This document shows positions 26,584 through 35,513 of a stretch of DNA of 64,000 bases, in pieces (position 1 is the first letter of the stretch; every line of letters starts with the position of its first letter). Below the pieces are notes generated by a model that was given only the letters and a program-made list of their open reading frames with translations, searched no databases and was not told the DNA's origin. The position numbers were made by a program, and so were the translations under genes. Origin of the DNA: Prauserella flavalba (GTDB taxonomy: Bacteria > Actinomycetota > Actinomycetes > Mycobacteriales > Pseudonocardiaceae); the NCBI RefSeq assembly GCF_003202235.1, contig NZ_MASU01000024.1, forward strand, positions 1 to 64,000, read 5' to 3'.

Positions 26584-27216
26584 ATGTCGACGATGTTGTG
26601 GCTTATTGGGGTCGGAGTGCTGCTTGGTCCCGGGCTGGTCGCCGTTGCCGAACGCAGCCTGGGCTCTCGTCAGGGACCATGCAGTTCATGTGTGGTGGTG
26701 CTGGTTGCGGCGTCGGTGGGGTGTGCGGTGTTGTTCGCCGTGGGGTGGGCGCGGTTTGGACCGGGCCCGGTGGCAGTGGCGTGGTGCTGGGCGTGTGCGA
26801 TGAGCTGCGTGCTGACGATCACCGACGTACGGTCTGGGCGTTTGCCGTTTCCGATCGTGGCCGCGATGACAGCCGGAGGCTTGGCGTGCTTGACGATGGC
26901 TGCGGCCGCCGAGAATCGCTGGACGAACTTGGGCTTCGCCTGCGGGGCGGCGCTAGGGGTGTTGGCCATGGCGGCAGCGGTGCAGGCGGTGGCACCGGAG
27001 CACACCGGCGGCGGGGACACCGCTCTGTACGGGGCGGTCGCGCTGTATCTGGGCTGGTTCGGCTGGAATGTCCTGGCGACCGGACTGCTGCTGGCTGCCG
27101 GCCTAACCGCGGTAGTCGCCATCGCGGTCGCGGTGGTCACGCACCAAGCGCGCGCCCGTTTTCCCGCCGGTCCTTCCGTGCTGGCTGGCGCCCTGCTGGG
27201 GATGTTGTTCGCGTAG
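26584..27216 (+). CDS. Prepilin peptidase-like membrane protease (A24 type)
   Basis: A 210-residue protein with about six membrane segments. The two catalytic aspartates of A24 aspartic proteases are visible: one in TITDVRSGRLPFP and the second in GGGDTALYGAV (GxGD motif). It would cleave leader peptides of the Flp-like and TadE-like pseudopilins encoded downstream (33887 onward). The ATG at 26584 is chosen because upstream in-frame sequence is Arg-rich and not membrane-like. It is the first gene of the Tad locus. Confidence 0.8.
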   Translation: MSTMLWLIGVGVLLGPGLVAVAERSLGSRQGPCSSCVVVLVAASVGCAVLFAVGWARFGPGPVAVAWCWACAMSCVLTITDVRSGRLPFPIVAAMTAGGLACLTMAAAAENRWTNLGFACGAALGVLAMAAAVQAVAPEHTGGGDTALYGAVALYLGWFGWNVLATGLLLAAGLTAVVAIAVAVVTHQARARFPAGPSVLAGALLGMLFA

Positions 27217-27292
27217 CGAACCGATCGACGCTGAGCGTCGGCTCGCGCGGAGCGGACGGCTCTGCGAGTTCGACAGCGTGGGGGAATGCGTG

Positions 27293-27856
27293 ATGGCTTG
27301 CTCGATCTGGCGCTCGTCGGCCTGGGGTGTCATCGTGGCGGTGGCGCTCGGCGCTTCGTTGCTGGTGTCCGGGTGCAGCGGCGAGAGGCCGTCCGCGCCA
27401 CCGCCACTGGATTCGTCTGCGCCATCCCAGGGATCGCTGGCTCCGTCGGCGTCGCTGGATGCGGCGGCCGCGGTAGAGGCCGCGTACACCCAGTTCTGGC
27501 CGCGTTCGGCTCAGACGCCGCACAAGCCCGAGGACACCTGGCGTGACGCGATCGCCGCGATCGCCATTGAGCCGCAGCTGAGCGTCACGTTAGAGGCAAT
27601 GCGCCGCAACAAGGCGGCCGGGTTCACCACCTACGGTGAGGTTGTCGTGCGTATCACTTCGGTCGAGGTGAGCGGCGACACGGCCAAGGTGGTCGACTGT
27701 CAGGACGCCTCCCGTGCGGGCCAGGCCGACGCGCGCACCGGTGACCCGAAGACCGTTGGCGTGCCTCGAATGCCGGTCACGGCGACGATGAAGCGCGATC
27801 AAGCTTCCGGGCAGTGGAAGGTGGCTCGACTGCGCTTTCCTGGGGGTGCGTGCTGA
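27293..27856 (+). CDS. Lipoprotein of the Tad locus, unknown function
   Basis: About 187 residues. A signal peptide ends in the lipobox LLVSGCSG, followed by a Pro/Ser-rich linker (PSAPPPLDSSAPSQGSLAPS). A globular part resembles NTF2-like or Mce-associated folds: AVEAAYTQFWPRSAQ, VVVRITSVEVSGDTAKVVDC and QWKVARLRF. It overlaps the next gene's ATG by one base. It is probably membrane-anchored outside the cell and works with the secretion apparatus. The start at 27293 follows GGGGGAA; a GTG at 27278 is possible. Confidence 0.75.
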   Translation: MACSIWRSSAWGVIVAVALGASLLVSGCSGERPSAPPPLDSSAPSQGSLAPSASLDAAAAVEAAYTQFWPRSAQTPHKPEDTWRDAIAAIAIEPQLSVTLEAMRRNKAAGFTTYGEVVVRITSVEVSGDTAKVVDCQDASRAGQADARTGDPKTVGVPRMPVTATMKRDQASGQWKVARLRFPGGAC

Positions 27857-28794
27857 TGCATCGTGGACTGCTCGCCATCCCCGCGTGTCTGGCTGCGGCC
27901 ACGGGTGTGCTGGCGGCCAGCCCGTCGGCGGCGGCTGACGAACCTCACGATGATGGCCAGGTCGTCGTGACGCCGGTGGACCCGTATGGTCAGTACACGC
28001 CACCGCGGGTGGATCTGCGGGCGTTGTACTCGCGCGGCGAGGCGCCGATCCGCCGCGGCGGACCGCAGGCGACGTCGTCGCCCGGGAGCCTAGCGGGCAC
28101 CGACGGGACCGGGACGGCCGACGCGTCGAGTGGTCTGCCGCCGGGCTGCTTCCTGGGTGGGTTCCCCGTTGGTGACGGCCCGGGAGGTATCCGGTCGGGC
28201 GGCAATGCGGTGGGGCTGCGGTGTCTGCCGTCCGTGCCGGCGGATGCCCCGCCGGGGGCGCAGGCTCCCGGCCCACCACCCTTGCCGACTCCGGCAGAGC
28301 TGGCCGCGAGAGCGTTCGAGCAGCTTCGTCTTCCTTTGCCGGTGCCGCGGCATTCGCCGGATGTGCGGTTGCCGGATGGGCGGGACGCCACGATCGTTGG
28401 GGAGAACACCTGGGTGTGGACCGACCGGAGCGTGTGGCATCCGGCGGTGCAGCGGGTGCAGGTGGGTCCCGTCTGGGCGGAGGTGACCGCGACGCCTGTG
28501 GCGATGTTGTTCAACTCCGGCACCGGCGGCTCGATGTCGTGTGCGGGTCCGGGCACGCCGTATGACCGGTCGTACGGGCTGCACGCTGCCAGCCCCGATT
28601 GCGGTTTTGTGTACACCCGCTCGTCGGTCGGGCAGCCGAACGACCAGGCCACGGCGGAGTGGGCGATCCAGTGGTCGGTGAGCTGGGTCGGCTCGGACGG
28701 CACCACGGAGGTCGGCGGGGACTTCCCGCAGATGAGTTCGCGGGCCGCGGCCACGTTCGCGGTGGCCGAGGTGCAGGCCCTGCGCGCGAACTGA
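27856..28794 (+). CDS. Secreted protein of the Tad locus, unknown function
   Basis: The 312-residue protein has a clear Sec signal (LLAIPACLAAATGVLAASPS, then an AAA site near residue 28). A proline-rich middle and a C-terminal domain with several Trp follow: IVGENTWVWTD, EWAIQWSVSWVGSDGTTEVG. Cys pairs (GCFLG, LRCLP, MSCAG, DCGF) could form disulfides. It is translationally coupled to the lipoprotein gene. I know it only as a conserved companion of actinomycete Tad loci; it may be an exported surface component. Confidence 0.75.
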   Translation: MHRGLLAIPACLAAATGVLAASPSAAADEPHDDGQVVVTPVDPYGQYTPPRVDLRALYSRGEAPIRRGGPQATSSPGSLAGTDGTGTADASSGLPPGCFLGGFPVGDGPGGIRSGGNAVGLRCLPSVPADAPPGAQAPGPPPLPTPAELAARAFEQLRLPLPVPRHSPDVRLPDGRDATIVGENTWVWTDRSVWHPAVQRVQVGPVWAEVTATPVAMLFNSGTGGSMSCAGPGTPYDRSYGLHAASPDCGFVYTRSSVGQPNDQATAEWAIQWSVSWVGSDGTTEVGGDFPQMSSRAAATFAVAEVQALRAN

Positions 28795-28895
28795 CGGACA
28801 GGACTTTGACAACCGCATTCTGCGACAGATTCGTTTCTCGCATTCTGCGGAAATAAAGGCAACAACATTTTTGGAATGGGGAAGGAGTTACCCCA

Positions 28896-29594
28896 GTGGG
28901 TACTGCTGTGTCTTTTTCCCGGCCGCCACAGCCGCGCAGCGGCGACTCGGGGCTCACCGGCCAGGGCGAGGAGGGCGATGGCCCGCGGGTGCCCCGGCGG
29001 CGCCGCTGGTGGCTGCTGGGCGTCGCGGTCGTGCTGGCCGCGGTGGTCGCGTACGGCAACCACGCGCTGATCGCGGGGCAGGACGAGCGGGTCGACGTGT
29101 TGGTGCTGACCCGCGACGTCGGGTGGGGCCAGCGGATCGGCGAAGGCGATCTCGGCGTAGCCAAGGCGGTCCCGGACCAGCGGCTGGCCTCCATCCCCGC
29201 CAGCGACCGAGCCGGGGTGGTCGGCCAGGTCGCGCGCTCGACGCTGCCTGCGGGCACCGTGCTCGCCCCCGGCCAGCTGTCCGCGCAGCCGGTTCCCGGG
29301 CCGGGCGAGCGCCTCGTCGGGCTGCCGGTGAAACCGGGGCACCTGCCCGCCCGCGGGTTGGCACCCGGCGACCTGGTCCAGGTGACCCCGGTCGCGGGAG
29401 GCACCGGAACCGATGCGAGCCAATCCACGGCGAGCACGGCCGGGCCGTTTCGCGCGCGGGTGCTCGGGGTTGGCCCGCCGGACTCCACCGGCGCGGTCAC
29501 GGTCGATGTCCTGGTCGGCGCGGACACCGCGCAGGCCGCAAGCAGCGCCGCCGCGGGCCAGGTGGTCCTGGTCCAGCTCGGTCCCGGCGCCTAA
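28896..29594 (+). CDS. SAF-domain protein (CpaB/RcpC-like)
   Basis: The 232-residue protein has one membrane segment (WWLLGVAVVLAAVVAYG, about residues 38-55) and then a SAF domain: DVLVLTRDVGWGQRIGEGDL, LPAGTVLAPGQLS, ERLVGLPVKPGHLPARGLAP. CpaB/RcpC proteins are periplasmic or extracytoplasmic parts of Flp pilus machines. It starts at a GTG behind GGAG and precedes the CpaE-like gene by 40 bp. AT-rich sequence just upstream (28795-28880) may hold a separate promoter. Confidence 0.82.
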   Translation: MGTAVSFSRPPQPRSGDSGLTGQGEEGDGPRVPRRRRWWLLGVAVVLAAVVAYGNHALIAGQDERVDVLVLTRDVGWGQRIGEGDLGVAKAVPDQRLASIPASDRAGVVGQVARSTLPAGTVLAPGQLSAQPVPGPGERLVGLPVKPGHLPARGLAPGDLVQVTPVAGGTGTDASQSTASTAGPFRARVLGVGPPDSTGAVTVDVLVGADTAQAASSAAAGQVVLVQLGPGA

Positions 29595-29634
29595 AAGACG
29601 ACTGCTGTCTGGAAGGGCGGTGAGGGTGTTGGCA

Positions 29635-30462
29635 ATGATCACGATCGTCTCGGGCAAGGGGGCACCCGGCGCGACCACGACGTTGGCCGCGCTGGCGGCG
29701 GCCTGGCCCGTACCGGTGGTGTTGGCCGACTGCGACCCAGCCGGGGGCGACCTCGCAGCGGGCTGGCTGGGCCAGTGGGTCGTGGACGGCACGATCCGCA
29801 CTGACCTCGGCGTGTTGTCGCACGCCACGGCGACCCGGCACGCGACGGCGGGCGACCCGGCCACGCTGCTCGACCACGTACAGCAGGTTCCTCCGGCCCG
29901 GCACGTCGGGCTGCTGGCCGGGTTGAGCGCGCCGGGCCAGCACGCCGCCGTCGGCACCGCCGGGTGGACGCGCCTGACCGCGGCGCTGGCCGCGTTCAAG
30001 ACCACGTCCGGGCACCCGGCCGACGCGCTGGTCGACATCGGCCGCTACAGCACGCTCACCCCATGGCCGCTGCTGCTGGCCGCCGACCTCGTGCTGGTAG
30101 CGGTACGCCCGACCCAGCGGCACATCCTGGCCGCACGCCCGCTGCTGGCCGAGCTCGCCGAGCGGATCGTCCCGCACCGGCTCGGGTTGGCGGTCTGCGC
30201 GACGACTCCGGCGGGCAGCCGGGAAGTCCGCGCGGCGCTGGGCCGGGAGGCGGGCGTGCAGGTCGCTGCGGATGCGCGGGCGGCGGCGGTGTTCTCCGAC
30301 GGCGCCGACGGCGGCACGCTGCCACGCCGGTCGCCGTTGCTGCGCAGCGTGCGCCGCGCGGCGCGCCGCCTGCACGGCACCTACCACCAGGACACCCCGG
30401 CGGAACTGCGCACACCGGCCGCACCGGGCTCGCCGGGCGTGCTCACCGGAGGAGCCCGATGA
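29635..30462 (+). CDS. CpaE/TadZ-like MinD-family protein
   Basis: A 275-residue P-loop protein. The deviant Walker A reads SGKGAPGATTT: the signature Lys at the start is kept, but the usual GK(T/S) Lys is replaced by Ala, so ATP hydrolysis may be lost, as in some TadZ proteins. Other landmarks are VVLADCDPAGGDLAAGW and ADLVLVAVRPTQRHI. Such proteins localise the secretion machine at the membrane or pole. It overlaps the CpaF gene by ATGA. The ATG at 29635 follows GGTGAGG; a GTG at 29626 is possible. Confidence 0.82.
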   Translation: MITIVSGKGAPGATTTLAALAAAWPVPVVLADCDPAGGDLAAGWLGQWVVDGTIRTDLGVLSHATATRHATAGDPATLLDHVQQVPPARHVGLLAGLSAPGQHAAVGTAGWTRLTAALAAFKTTSGHPADALVDIGRYSTLTPWPLLLAADLVLVAVRPTQRHILAARPLLAELAERIVPHRLGLAVCATTPAGSREVRAALGREAGVQVAADARAAAVFSDGADGGTLPRRSPLLRSVRRAARRLHGTYHQDTPAELRTPAAPGSPGVLTGGAR

Positions 30463-31976
30463 CGTTGCCGCACAACGGGTACCGCCCCACCACCGGCCCC
30501 ACGGCCCCGCGTCGCCCGCCCGACCTGTCGGCACCGTTCGCTGGTGCCCTGGGAACCGGGCCAGCAGCGCCGCCAGCGCCCACAGCACCGCCGGACGGGG
30601 CGACGGGCGGCTACCTGGACCCGCAGGCCGTGCGGGCGATCCGGGAGTCGGTCGCCGCCCGCCTGGAACAGGTCGCCGCCGGGGAAGCACATTTGGACTC
30701 GCCGCTGTCGGTCGAGGAGCAGCAAGCCCGGATGCGCGCCTACGTGGCCGAGGAAGTCACGGCCTGGGTACAACGTCGCGCCGCCGCGGGCCAGGCGCCG
30801 CTGCCAGTCGACGACGAACGGCGGCTCGTGCGCGCGGTGGTGGCCGCGCTGTCCGGGCTCGGCGCGTTGGAGGAGCTGCTGGAGCGCGAGGACGTGGAGA
30901 ACATCCACGTCCACGGCTGCGACCACGTCTTCCTCGAACTCGCGGACGGCTCGATCGAACGGTGGCCGCATCCGGTCGCCGACACCGACGCCGAGCTGGT
31001 CGAGATGCTCGCGGCGATGTTCGCCCGCCAGGGCCAAACCAGCCGGGAGTTCAACGCCGGTCGCCCGATGGGGAACTTGCGGATTCCTGCCGGTGGCCCG
31101 CTCGGGGCGCGGGTGGCGGCGGTGATGGAGGTGTCCGACCGGCCGCGGGTGGCGATCCGCCGCCACCGCCTGGTCAACGTCGGCCTGGACGACCTGGTCG
31201 CGAACGGCACCCTCGACCCGCTGCTCGCCTCCTTCCTGCGTGCAGCCGTGCGCGCGGGCTGCAACACGGTCGTCTCCGGTGGCCCCGCTGCCGGGAAGAC
31301 CACCATGTTGCGCGCGTTGTGCCGCGAGATCCCCGCCTTCGAGCACGTGGTCACCGTCGAGGAGGAGTACGAACTCGGCCTGCACATCGGCCCCCGGCCG
31401 TTGGTCACTCCGCTGGAAGCGCGCCCAGCGAACTCCGAGGGCATCGGCGAGATCACCCTAGACGACCTGCTCAAGCAGACGCTGCGGCACTCGCCGAGCC
31501 GCGTGATCGTCGGCGAAGTTCGCGCCGGAGAAGTCACCGCCATGCTCCGCGCGCTCGGGAACGGGGCGACCGGGGGCATGTGCACCCTGCACGCGATCTC
31601 CGCGTCGGCGGTGTTCGACCGGATCGGCGCGCTCGGGCAACTCGCCGATCCACCCCTGGCCATCGACGCAGCGCACCAATGGACCGCCTCGGCGATCGAC
31701 CTCGTCGTGCACGTCGCCCGCACCGACCATCCCGGGCGCCGGGAGCGGTTCATTGCCGAAGTGATCGAGGTCGGCCCGGTCGGCGATTCCGGCCGCCCGG
31801 ACACCACCCGGATCTTCGGCCCCCGCCCGGTGGACGGGCGCGCCGTGCCTGCCTACGCACCCAGCCGCGACCTGCTGGAGCGGCTGGAACGCCACGGCTT
31901 CGACCGCGCCGCGCTCGACGCCGCCGGTTCCGGCACCTGGCACACCGCTGGTTTCCCAGATGCAGGTCTGCGATGA
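30459..31976 (+). CDS. tadA: CpaF/TadA secretion ATPase
   Basis: A 505-residue hexameric secretion ATPase that powers pilus assembly or secretion. After a Pro-rich N-terminus comes the N-terminal domain (LEQVAAGEAHLDSPLSVEEQ). The RecA-like core has Walker A SGGPAAGKTTMLRAL, the Asp box around VTVEEEYELGLHIG, the Walker B-like VIVGEVRAGEVTAML, and the His box in GGMCTLHAISAS. All motifs are intact. It overlaps both neighbours by four bases. Confidence 0.95.
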   Translation: MTLPHNGYRPTTGPTAPRRPPDLSAPFAGALGTGPAAPPAPTAPPDGATGGYLDPQAVRAIRESVAARLEQVAAGEAHLDSPLSVEEQQARMRAYVAEEVTAWVQRRAAAGQAPLPVDDERRLVRAVVAALSGLGALEELLEREDVENIHVHGCDHVFLELADGSIERWPHPVADTDAELVEMLAAMFARQGQTSREFNAGRPMGNLRIPAGGPLGARVAAVMEVSDRPRVAIRRHRLVNVGLDDLVANGTLDPLLASFLRAAVRAGCNTVVSGGPAAGKTTMLRALCREIPAFEHVVTVEEEYELGLHIGPRPLVTPLEARPANSEGIGEITLDDLLKQTLRHSPSRVIVGEVRAGEVTAMLRALGNGATGGMCTLHAISASAVFDRIGALGQLADPPLAIDAAHQWTASAIDLVVHVARTDHPGRRERFIAEVIEVGPVGDSGRPDTTRIFGPRPVDGRAVPAYAPSRDLLERLERHGFDRAALDAAGSGTWHTAGFPDAGLR

Positions 31977-32914
31977 CGACCGTGTGGCCGTGGCTGCTCG
32001 GCCTGGCGGCGGTGCTGGCGGTGGCCTGCGCCGTGGCCGCGTTCCTGCCGCTCGCCGCGCGGCAGCCCGACGAGTCCGCTCGAGCAACCACGCCATGGGG
32101 GTTGCTTGCTTGGCGAGCAGTCGTCGCACGGGTTCCGCTGCGCCGGGTGTTGCTGGCCGTGGCCGCAGGCGCTGTGGTGTGGTGGGCCACCGGCTGGCCG
32201 GTCGCCGCGATCATCGCCGCCGCCGGAGTGATCACGGTGCCGATCCTGGCCCGCGGACACGACGCGCAGCGGCTCATTACCCGGCTCGACGCGTTGGCAA
32301 GCTGGGTGCGGCGCCTGGCCGACGTACTCGCCTCCGGCGCCGGTGGCCTGGAGCAGGCGATCGCCAGCTCCGCGCGCACCGCACCCGAGGCGCTCGCCAC
32401 GGAAGTGGAGACCCTGGCGGTGCGGCTGCGCACCCGCGGCCTGGAGCAGGCGTTGCGCGCGTTCGCCGAGGACGTCGGTGACGAGGCCGCTGACGAGGTG
32501 GTCCTTGCGCTGATCTTGCGCTCGCGGGCGGGCGGGCGTGGCCTGGTCGACATCCTCGACGCCAAAGCCACCGCTCTGGAACGGGAAGTGGTGGCGCGCC
32601 GGGACATCGAAGCCGACCGCGCCAAACCCCGCACCGACGTTCGCGCGATCCTCGGCATCACCGCCGTCCTGTTGGCCGGGCTGGTGTTCTTCGCCCACGA
32701 GTTCCTCACCCCGTTCAACGATGTGCTGGGTCAGCTGGTGATGGCCGGGATCGGCGGACTCCTGGGCGCGGCCGGGTGGTGGATGCACCTCCTGACCCGA
32801 ACTCGCCGCCCGGCGCGGCTGCTCGGCGCGGCCTCGCGCACCCCGGTGGGGGCACCGAAACCGACGCGGAAGGCGGCCGTGGTCGCCCCGGCCGGGGAGG
32901 GGGTGCCGCGATGA
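31973..32914 (+). CDS. tadB: TadB-like membrane platform protein
   Basis: A 313-residue integral membrane protein of the T2SF/GspF type. Hydrophobic segments lie at the N-terminus, around residue 60-85 and near the C-terminus (AILGITAVLLAGLVFFAHEF). The cytoplasmic T2SF core contains LDALASWVRRLADVLASGAG, then GLEQAIASSARTAPE. It forms the inner-membrane platform on which the ATPase acts. It is coupled to tadA and tadC by ATGA overlaps. Confidence 0.88.
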   Translation: MTTVWPWLLGLAAVLAVACAVAAFLPLAARQPDESARATTPWGLLAWRAVVARVPLRRVLLAVAAGAVVWWATGWPVAAIIAAAGVITVPILARGHDAQRLITRLDALASWVRRLADVLASGAGGLEQAIASSARTAPEALATEVETLAVRLRTRGLEQALRAFAEDVGDEAADEVVLALILRSRAGGRGLVDILDAKATALEREVVARRDIEADRAKPRTDVRAILGITAVLLAGLVFFAHEFLTPFNDVLGQLVMAGIGGLLGAAGWWMHLLTRTRRPARLLGAASRTPVGAPKPTRKAAVVAPAGEGVPR

Positions 32915-33816
32915 GCCCCGGCTTCACCGCTGCGGTGCTGGGCGCGCTCGCAGGGCTCGCGGTCGTGTGCGTGATCCTGGCTCTGGTACGCCCGGCCCCG
33001 GTCAACCTGGCCGCCGCGGTCGCCGAGCTGGACGACCGCACCGCTCGCCGCGCCGACGGCGCTCCGCCAAGGGGCCGGTGGGCGACGCGGCTGGAGCACC
33101 TCGCCGGCTACTCGGCTCGGTCATCGAGCCGCTGGTGGGGCATCCCCACCGCCGACCTCGACGTACTCGACCACACGCCCGAACGCTATGTCGCCCGCCG
33201 CCTGGCCTGGGCCGCAGGCGCCACCGCGGCCGTTCTCACGGTGACGGGGCTGGCGTGGTTCGCCCGGCTCGGCTTTCCCACCACCGTGGTGGTGCTGGCC
33301 GCCGTGATCGCAGCCGTGGCGGGATCGGTGGTGCCGGTCCTGGCCGTGCGCGAGGACGCCACCCGGGCACGGGAGGAGTTCCGCCGCGCGACTGCGGCCT
33401 ACCTCGACCTCGTGGCCCAGGAACGAGCCACCGGCCGTGCGCCGAGTCAAGCGCTAGGCGAAGCCGCCGCGGTCGGCGATTCCTGGGTGTTCGCCCGGAT
33501 CAGCCGCACGCTCGGCCGCGCGATGCGCGCCGGGCACACCCCCTGGGTTGCCTTGTCCCGGTTGGGAAAGCGGATGGGCGTGGTCGAACTCGCCGACCTG
33601 GCCGACATCCTCGCCACCGCCGCCGACGGCGCCGCCATCTACAGCACGCTGATCGCCAAAGCGAGCGCGCTGCGCTCCGCAGCCCTGGCCGCGGACAAGG
33701 CCGACGCCAACGCCCGCTCCCAACGCCTCGCGCTTCCGGTGGCGCTGCTGCTGGTCGCGTTCCTCCTGCTGGTCATGTACCCGGCCATGATCCGGTTGAT
33801 TGCCGGAGGCGCCTAA
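32911..33816 (+). CDS. tadC: TadC-like membrane platform protein
   Basis: A 301-residue T2SF-type membrane protein paired with TadB. It has membrane segments at residues 5-25, about 100-150 and at the end (LPVALLLVAFLLLVMYPAMI). The cytoplasmic stretch FRRATAAYLDLVAQERATGR and the RLGKRMGVVELADLADILAT region fit the family. Its stop is followed by a 70-bp gap before the Flp-like gene, where expression may be adjusted. Confidence 0.88.
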   Translation: MSPGFTAAVLGALAGLAVVCVILALVRPAPVNLAAAVAELDDRTARRADGAPPRGRWATRLEHLAGYSARSSSRWWGIPTADLDVLDHTPERYVARRLAWAAGATAAVLTVTGLAWFARLGFPTTVVVLAAVIAAVAGSVVPVLAVREDATRAREEFRRATAAYLDLVAQERATGRAPSQALGEAAAVGDSWVFARISRTLGRAMRAGHTPWVALSRLGKRMGVVELADLADILATAADGAAIYSTLIAKASALRSAALAADKADANARSQRLALPVALLLVAFLLLVMYPAMIRLIAGGA

Positions 33817-33886
33817 CAAAACCTCTGGGTTCAAAACCGCTGCGGGACAACAGAACCGCAGGTGACGTGAAGGGAGTTGAACACCG

Positions 33887-34141
33887 ATGCCGAAGACAGT
33901 CCGCAGCATCCACACCAGAGTCCGGTGGCGCTACGGGCAGCTCGTTGGGGTCCTCACCGGTCTGGCGGTGGCGCTGGTCACCACCGTGGAGAACCGGTGG
34001 GCACAGGCACGGGCGTCCGGTGATCGCGGTTCGGAGTCGGTGGAAAAGGCCGTGCTCGTCGCTATCGGTCTGGCCGTGGTGCTCGGGCTCGCGTTCGCCA
34101 TCCGCGCCGTGGTGCAGAAATACCAAGGCCAGCTCCAGTGA
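33887..34141 (+). CDS. Flp-like pseudopilin
   Basis: An 84-residue protein with a long N-terminal leader and one hydrophobic helix. The junction GDRGSESVEKAVLVAIGLAV resembles the Flp processing site: a Gly/Ser-Glu stretch before the hydrophobic helix, with a Glu near position +5. Flp pilins are small and abundant, which fits. The start follows GAAGGGAG. It is the likely major substrate of the prepilin peptidase at 26584. Confidence 0.75.
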   Translation: MPKTVRSIHTRVRWRYGQLVGVLTGLAVALVTTVENRWAQARASGDRGSESVEKAVLVAIGLAVVLGLAFAIRAVVQKYQGQLQ

Positions 34142-34207
34142 TCAGCGCGACCGGACTGCGCTGCGCCGGTGGCTGGCGTGCAGGAGTCAACGAAGGGAGC
34201 GACCAGG

Positions 34208-34645
34208 ATGGCGACGACCGAAGAGATCGAACGCCGGGTTGAACAGGCCGACGCCGCTCGTAGCGCGAAACGCTCAGCCGTCGCGAAACGGGTCGGGGAA
34301 CTCGCCCAGCAAAGGGCCTCGATCGCGGAACAGCTCAGCGACATCGAGCGTGAGCTCGGGGACGTGCTTGCCGAATCCACGGACGTCATGGAGATCGCCG
34401 AGCTGGCGCGCTTCACCGACATCCCGGCGGCTGACCTCAACCGGTGGCTGGGCAGTCGGAAGGCGACTCGCTCCAAGCGGAAGAAGCCTGCCGGGCGCGC
34501 GTCGAGCACGAAGAGCGCCGCGACCCCGGCATCGTCCACACGAGACACACCAGCGGCGGACGCGCCATCCACCCGACGCAAACCTCCCGCGCCGGGCGAC
34601 GACACGGCGAACGCGTCCGACCCGGTGACCACGGAGGTCGGCTGA
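34208..34645 (+). CDS. Coiled-coil protein with Lys/Ser/Pro-rich tail
   Basis: A 145-residue soluble protein. Residues 1-70 are predicted coiled coil (EEIERRVEQADAARSAKRSA, then KRVGELAQQRASIAEQLSDI). Residues 75-100 look like a small HTH-like segment (AELARFTDIPAADLNRWLGS), and the rest is a basic, disordered tail (SRKATRSKRKKPAGRASS). I start at the ATG at 34208 behind AAGGGAG. It sits inside the Tad operon and overlaps the next gene by one base. Its function is unknown; it may link DNA or the cell body to the machine. Confidence 0.65.
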   Translation: MATTEEIERRVEQADAARSAKRSAVAKRVGELAQQRASIAEQLSDIERELGDVLAESTDVMEIAELARFTDIPAADLNRWLGSRKATRSKRKKPAGRASSTKSAATPASSTRDTPAADAPSTRRKPPAPGDDTANASDPVTTEVG

Positions 34646-35058
34646 TGCTATCCCGCGGCCTGGGCAACGACACCGGCTCGGAGTCGGTGGGACTGGCCTT
34701 GCTGTTCCCAGTCGTGCTGCTGCTGATCCTGTCGGCGGTGCAGGGCGGGTTATGGTGGTACGCGCACGCCGTCGCCAGCCAGGCAGCCCAAGCCGGAGTC
34801 GACGCTGGTCGTCCGGTCGGCGCCACGAACACCACGGCGGTCCAGTCGGCGCGTTCGTTCGCTGCCCGAGCGGGAAGTGGCGTGCTTGCCGCCCCCGAGG
34901 CGCAGGCCGTAGTCACCGCGGACAACGTGCAGGTCACTGTGTCGGGGTCTGCTCCACGTTTGCTGCCCATGCCGGGCCTAGACATCGAGATCTCCGCCAC
35001 CGCGCGGGCCGTGAAGGAGCGCTTCACCGTGCCCCTGGCCGCCGGAGGTGGCTCATGA
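34645..35058 (+). CDS. TadE-like pseudopilin
   Basis: A 137-residue protein with an N-terminal pseudopilin-type segment: GSESVGLALLFPVVLLLILS, followed by an extracytoplasmic domain. TadE/F proteins are minor pseudopilins processed by the same peptidase as Flp. It is coupled to the next gene by ATGA. The first of three consecutive TadE/F-type genes. Confidence 0.8.
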   Translation: MLSRGLGNDTGSESVGLALLFPVVLLLILSAVQGGLWWYAHAVASQAAQAGVDAGRPVGATNTTAVQSARSFAARAGSGVLAAPEAQAVVTADNVQVTVSGSAPRLLPMPGLDIEISATARAVKERFTVPLAAGGGS

Positions 35059-35513
35059 GCCGCAACACCCGACTCCGTCGACATGGTCTGCGGTCGCGGT
35101 GGTGGGGTGATGCGGGTTCGGTCAGCGTCGAGGCCGCGGTGCTCGTGCCTGCCGTGCTCTTCGTCGGGCTGCTGATCGTCGCAGGTGCCCGCACCTCCTC
35201 GGCGCAGCAGGCGGTCGACAATGCCGCCACCGCCGCGGCGCGGGCCGCCTCGATCGCCCGCGGCCCGGCTGCGGCGCAACAGGCCGGGGCGGCGGTGGCC
35301 CGGGAACGGTTGGCGCGCGAGGGCATCACCTGCCGCGAGTCCAGCGTGGCGATCGACGCCAGCCAGATCACGGTCGGCCGCGCCGGGTACGTCCGAGCCA
35401 GCGTCACGTGTCGCGTTCCGCTCGGCGATCTTGCTTTGCCCGTCCCGAACGGAACCCGAACGATCACCGGTGCCTTCACCAGCCCGGTCGACCCGTATCG
35501 AGGCATCCCATGA
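35055..35513 (+). CDS. TadE/TadF-like pseudopilin
   Basis: A 152-residue protein with the pseudopilin segment GSVSVEAAVLVPAVLFVGLL, including the conserved Glu, and an extracytoplasmic part with two Cys (ITCRES and VTCRVP) that may pair. It overlaps both neighbours by four bases. Confidence 0.8.
   Translation: MSRNTRLRRHGLRSRWWGDAGSVSVEAAVLVPAVLFVGLLIVAGARTSSAQQAVDNAATAAARAASIARGPAAAQQAGAAVARERLAREGITCRESSVAIDASQITVGRAGYVRASVTCRVPLGDLALPVPNGTRTITGAFTSPVDPYRGIP

Noticed and set aside
26034-27293. Long Gly/Arg/Ser-rich forward frame over the prepilin peptidase gene
   Set aside because: It is out of frame with the membrane-protein gene that shows both catalytic Asp motifs, and has shadow-like composition.
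29964-32914. Very long overlapping frames across the CpaF and TadB genes
   Set aside because: They start upstream of the ATGA-coupled starts, and only the parts in the family frame carry motifs; the rest are Arg/Ala/Pro-rich shadows.
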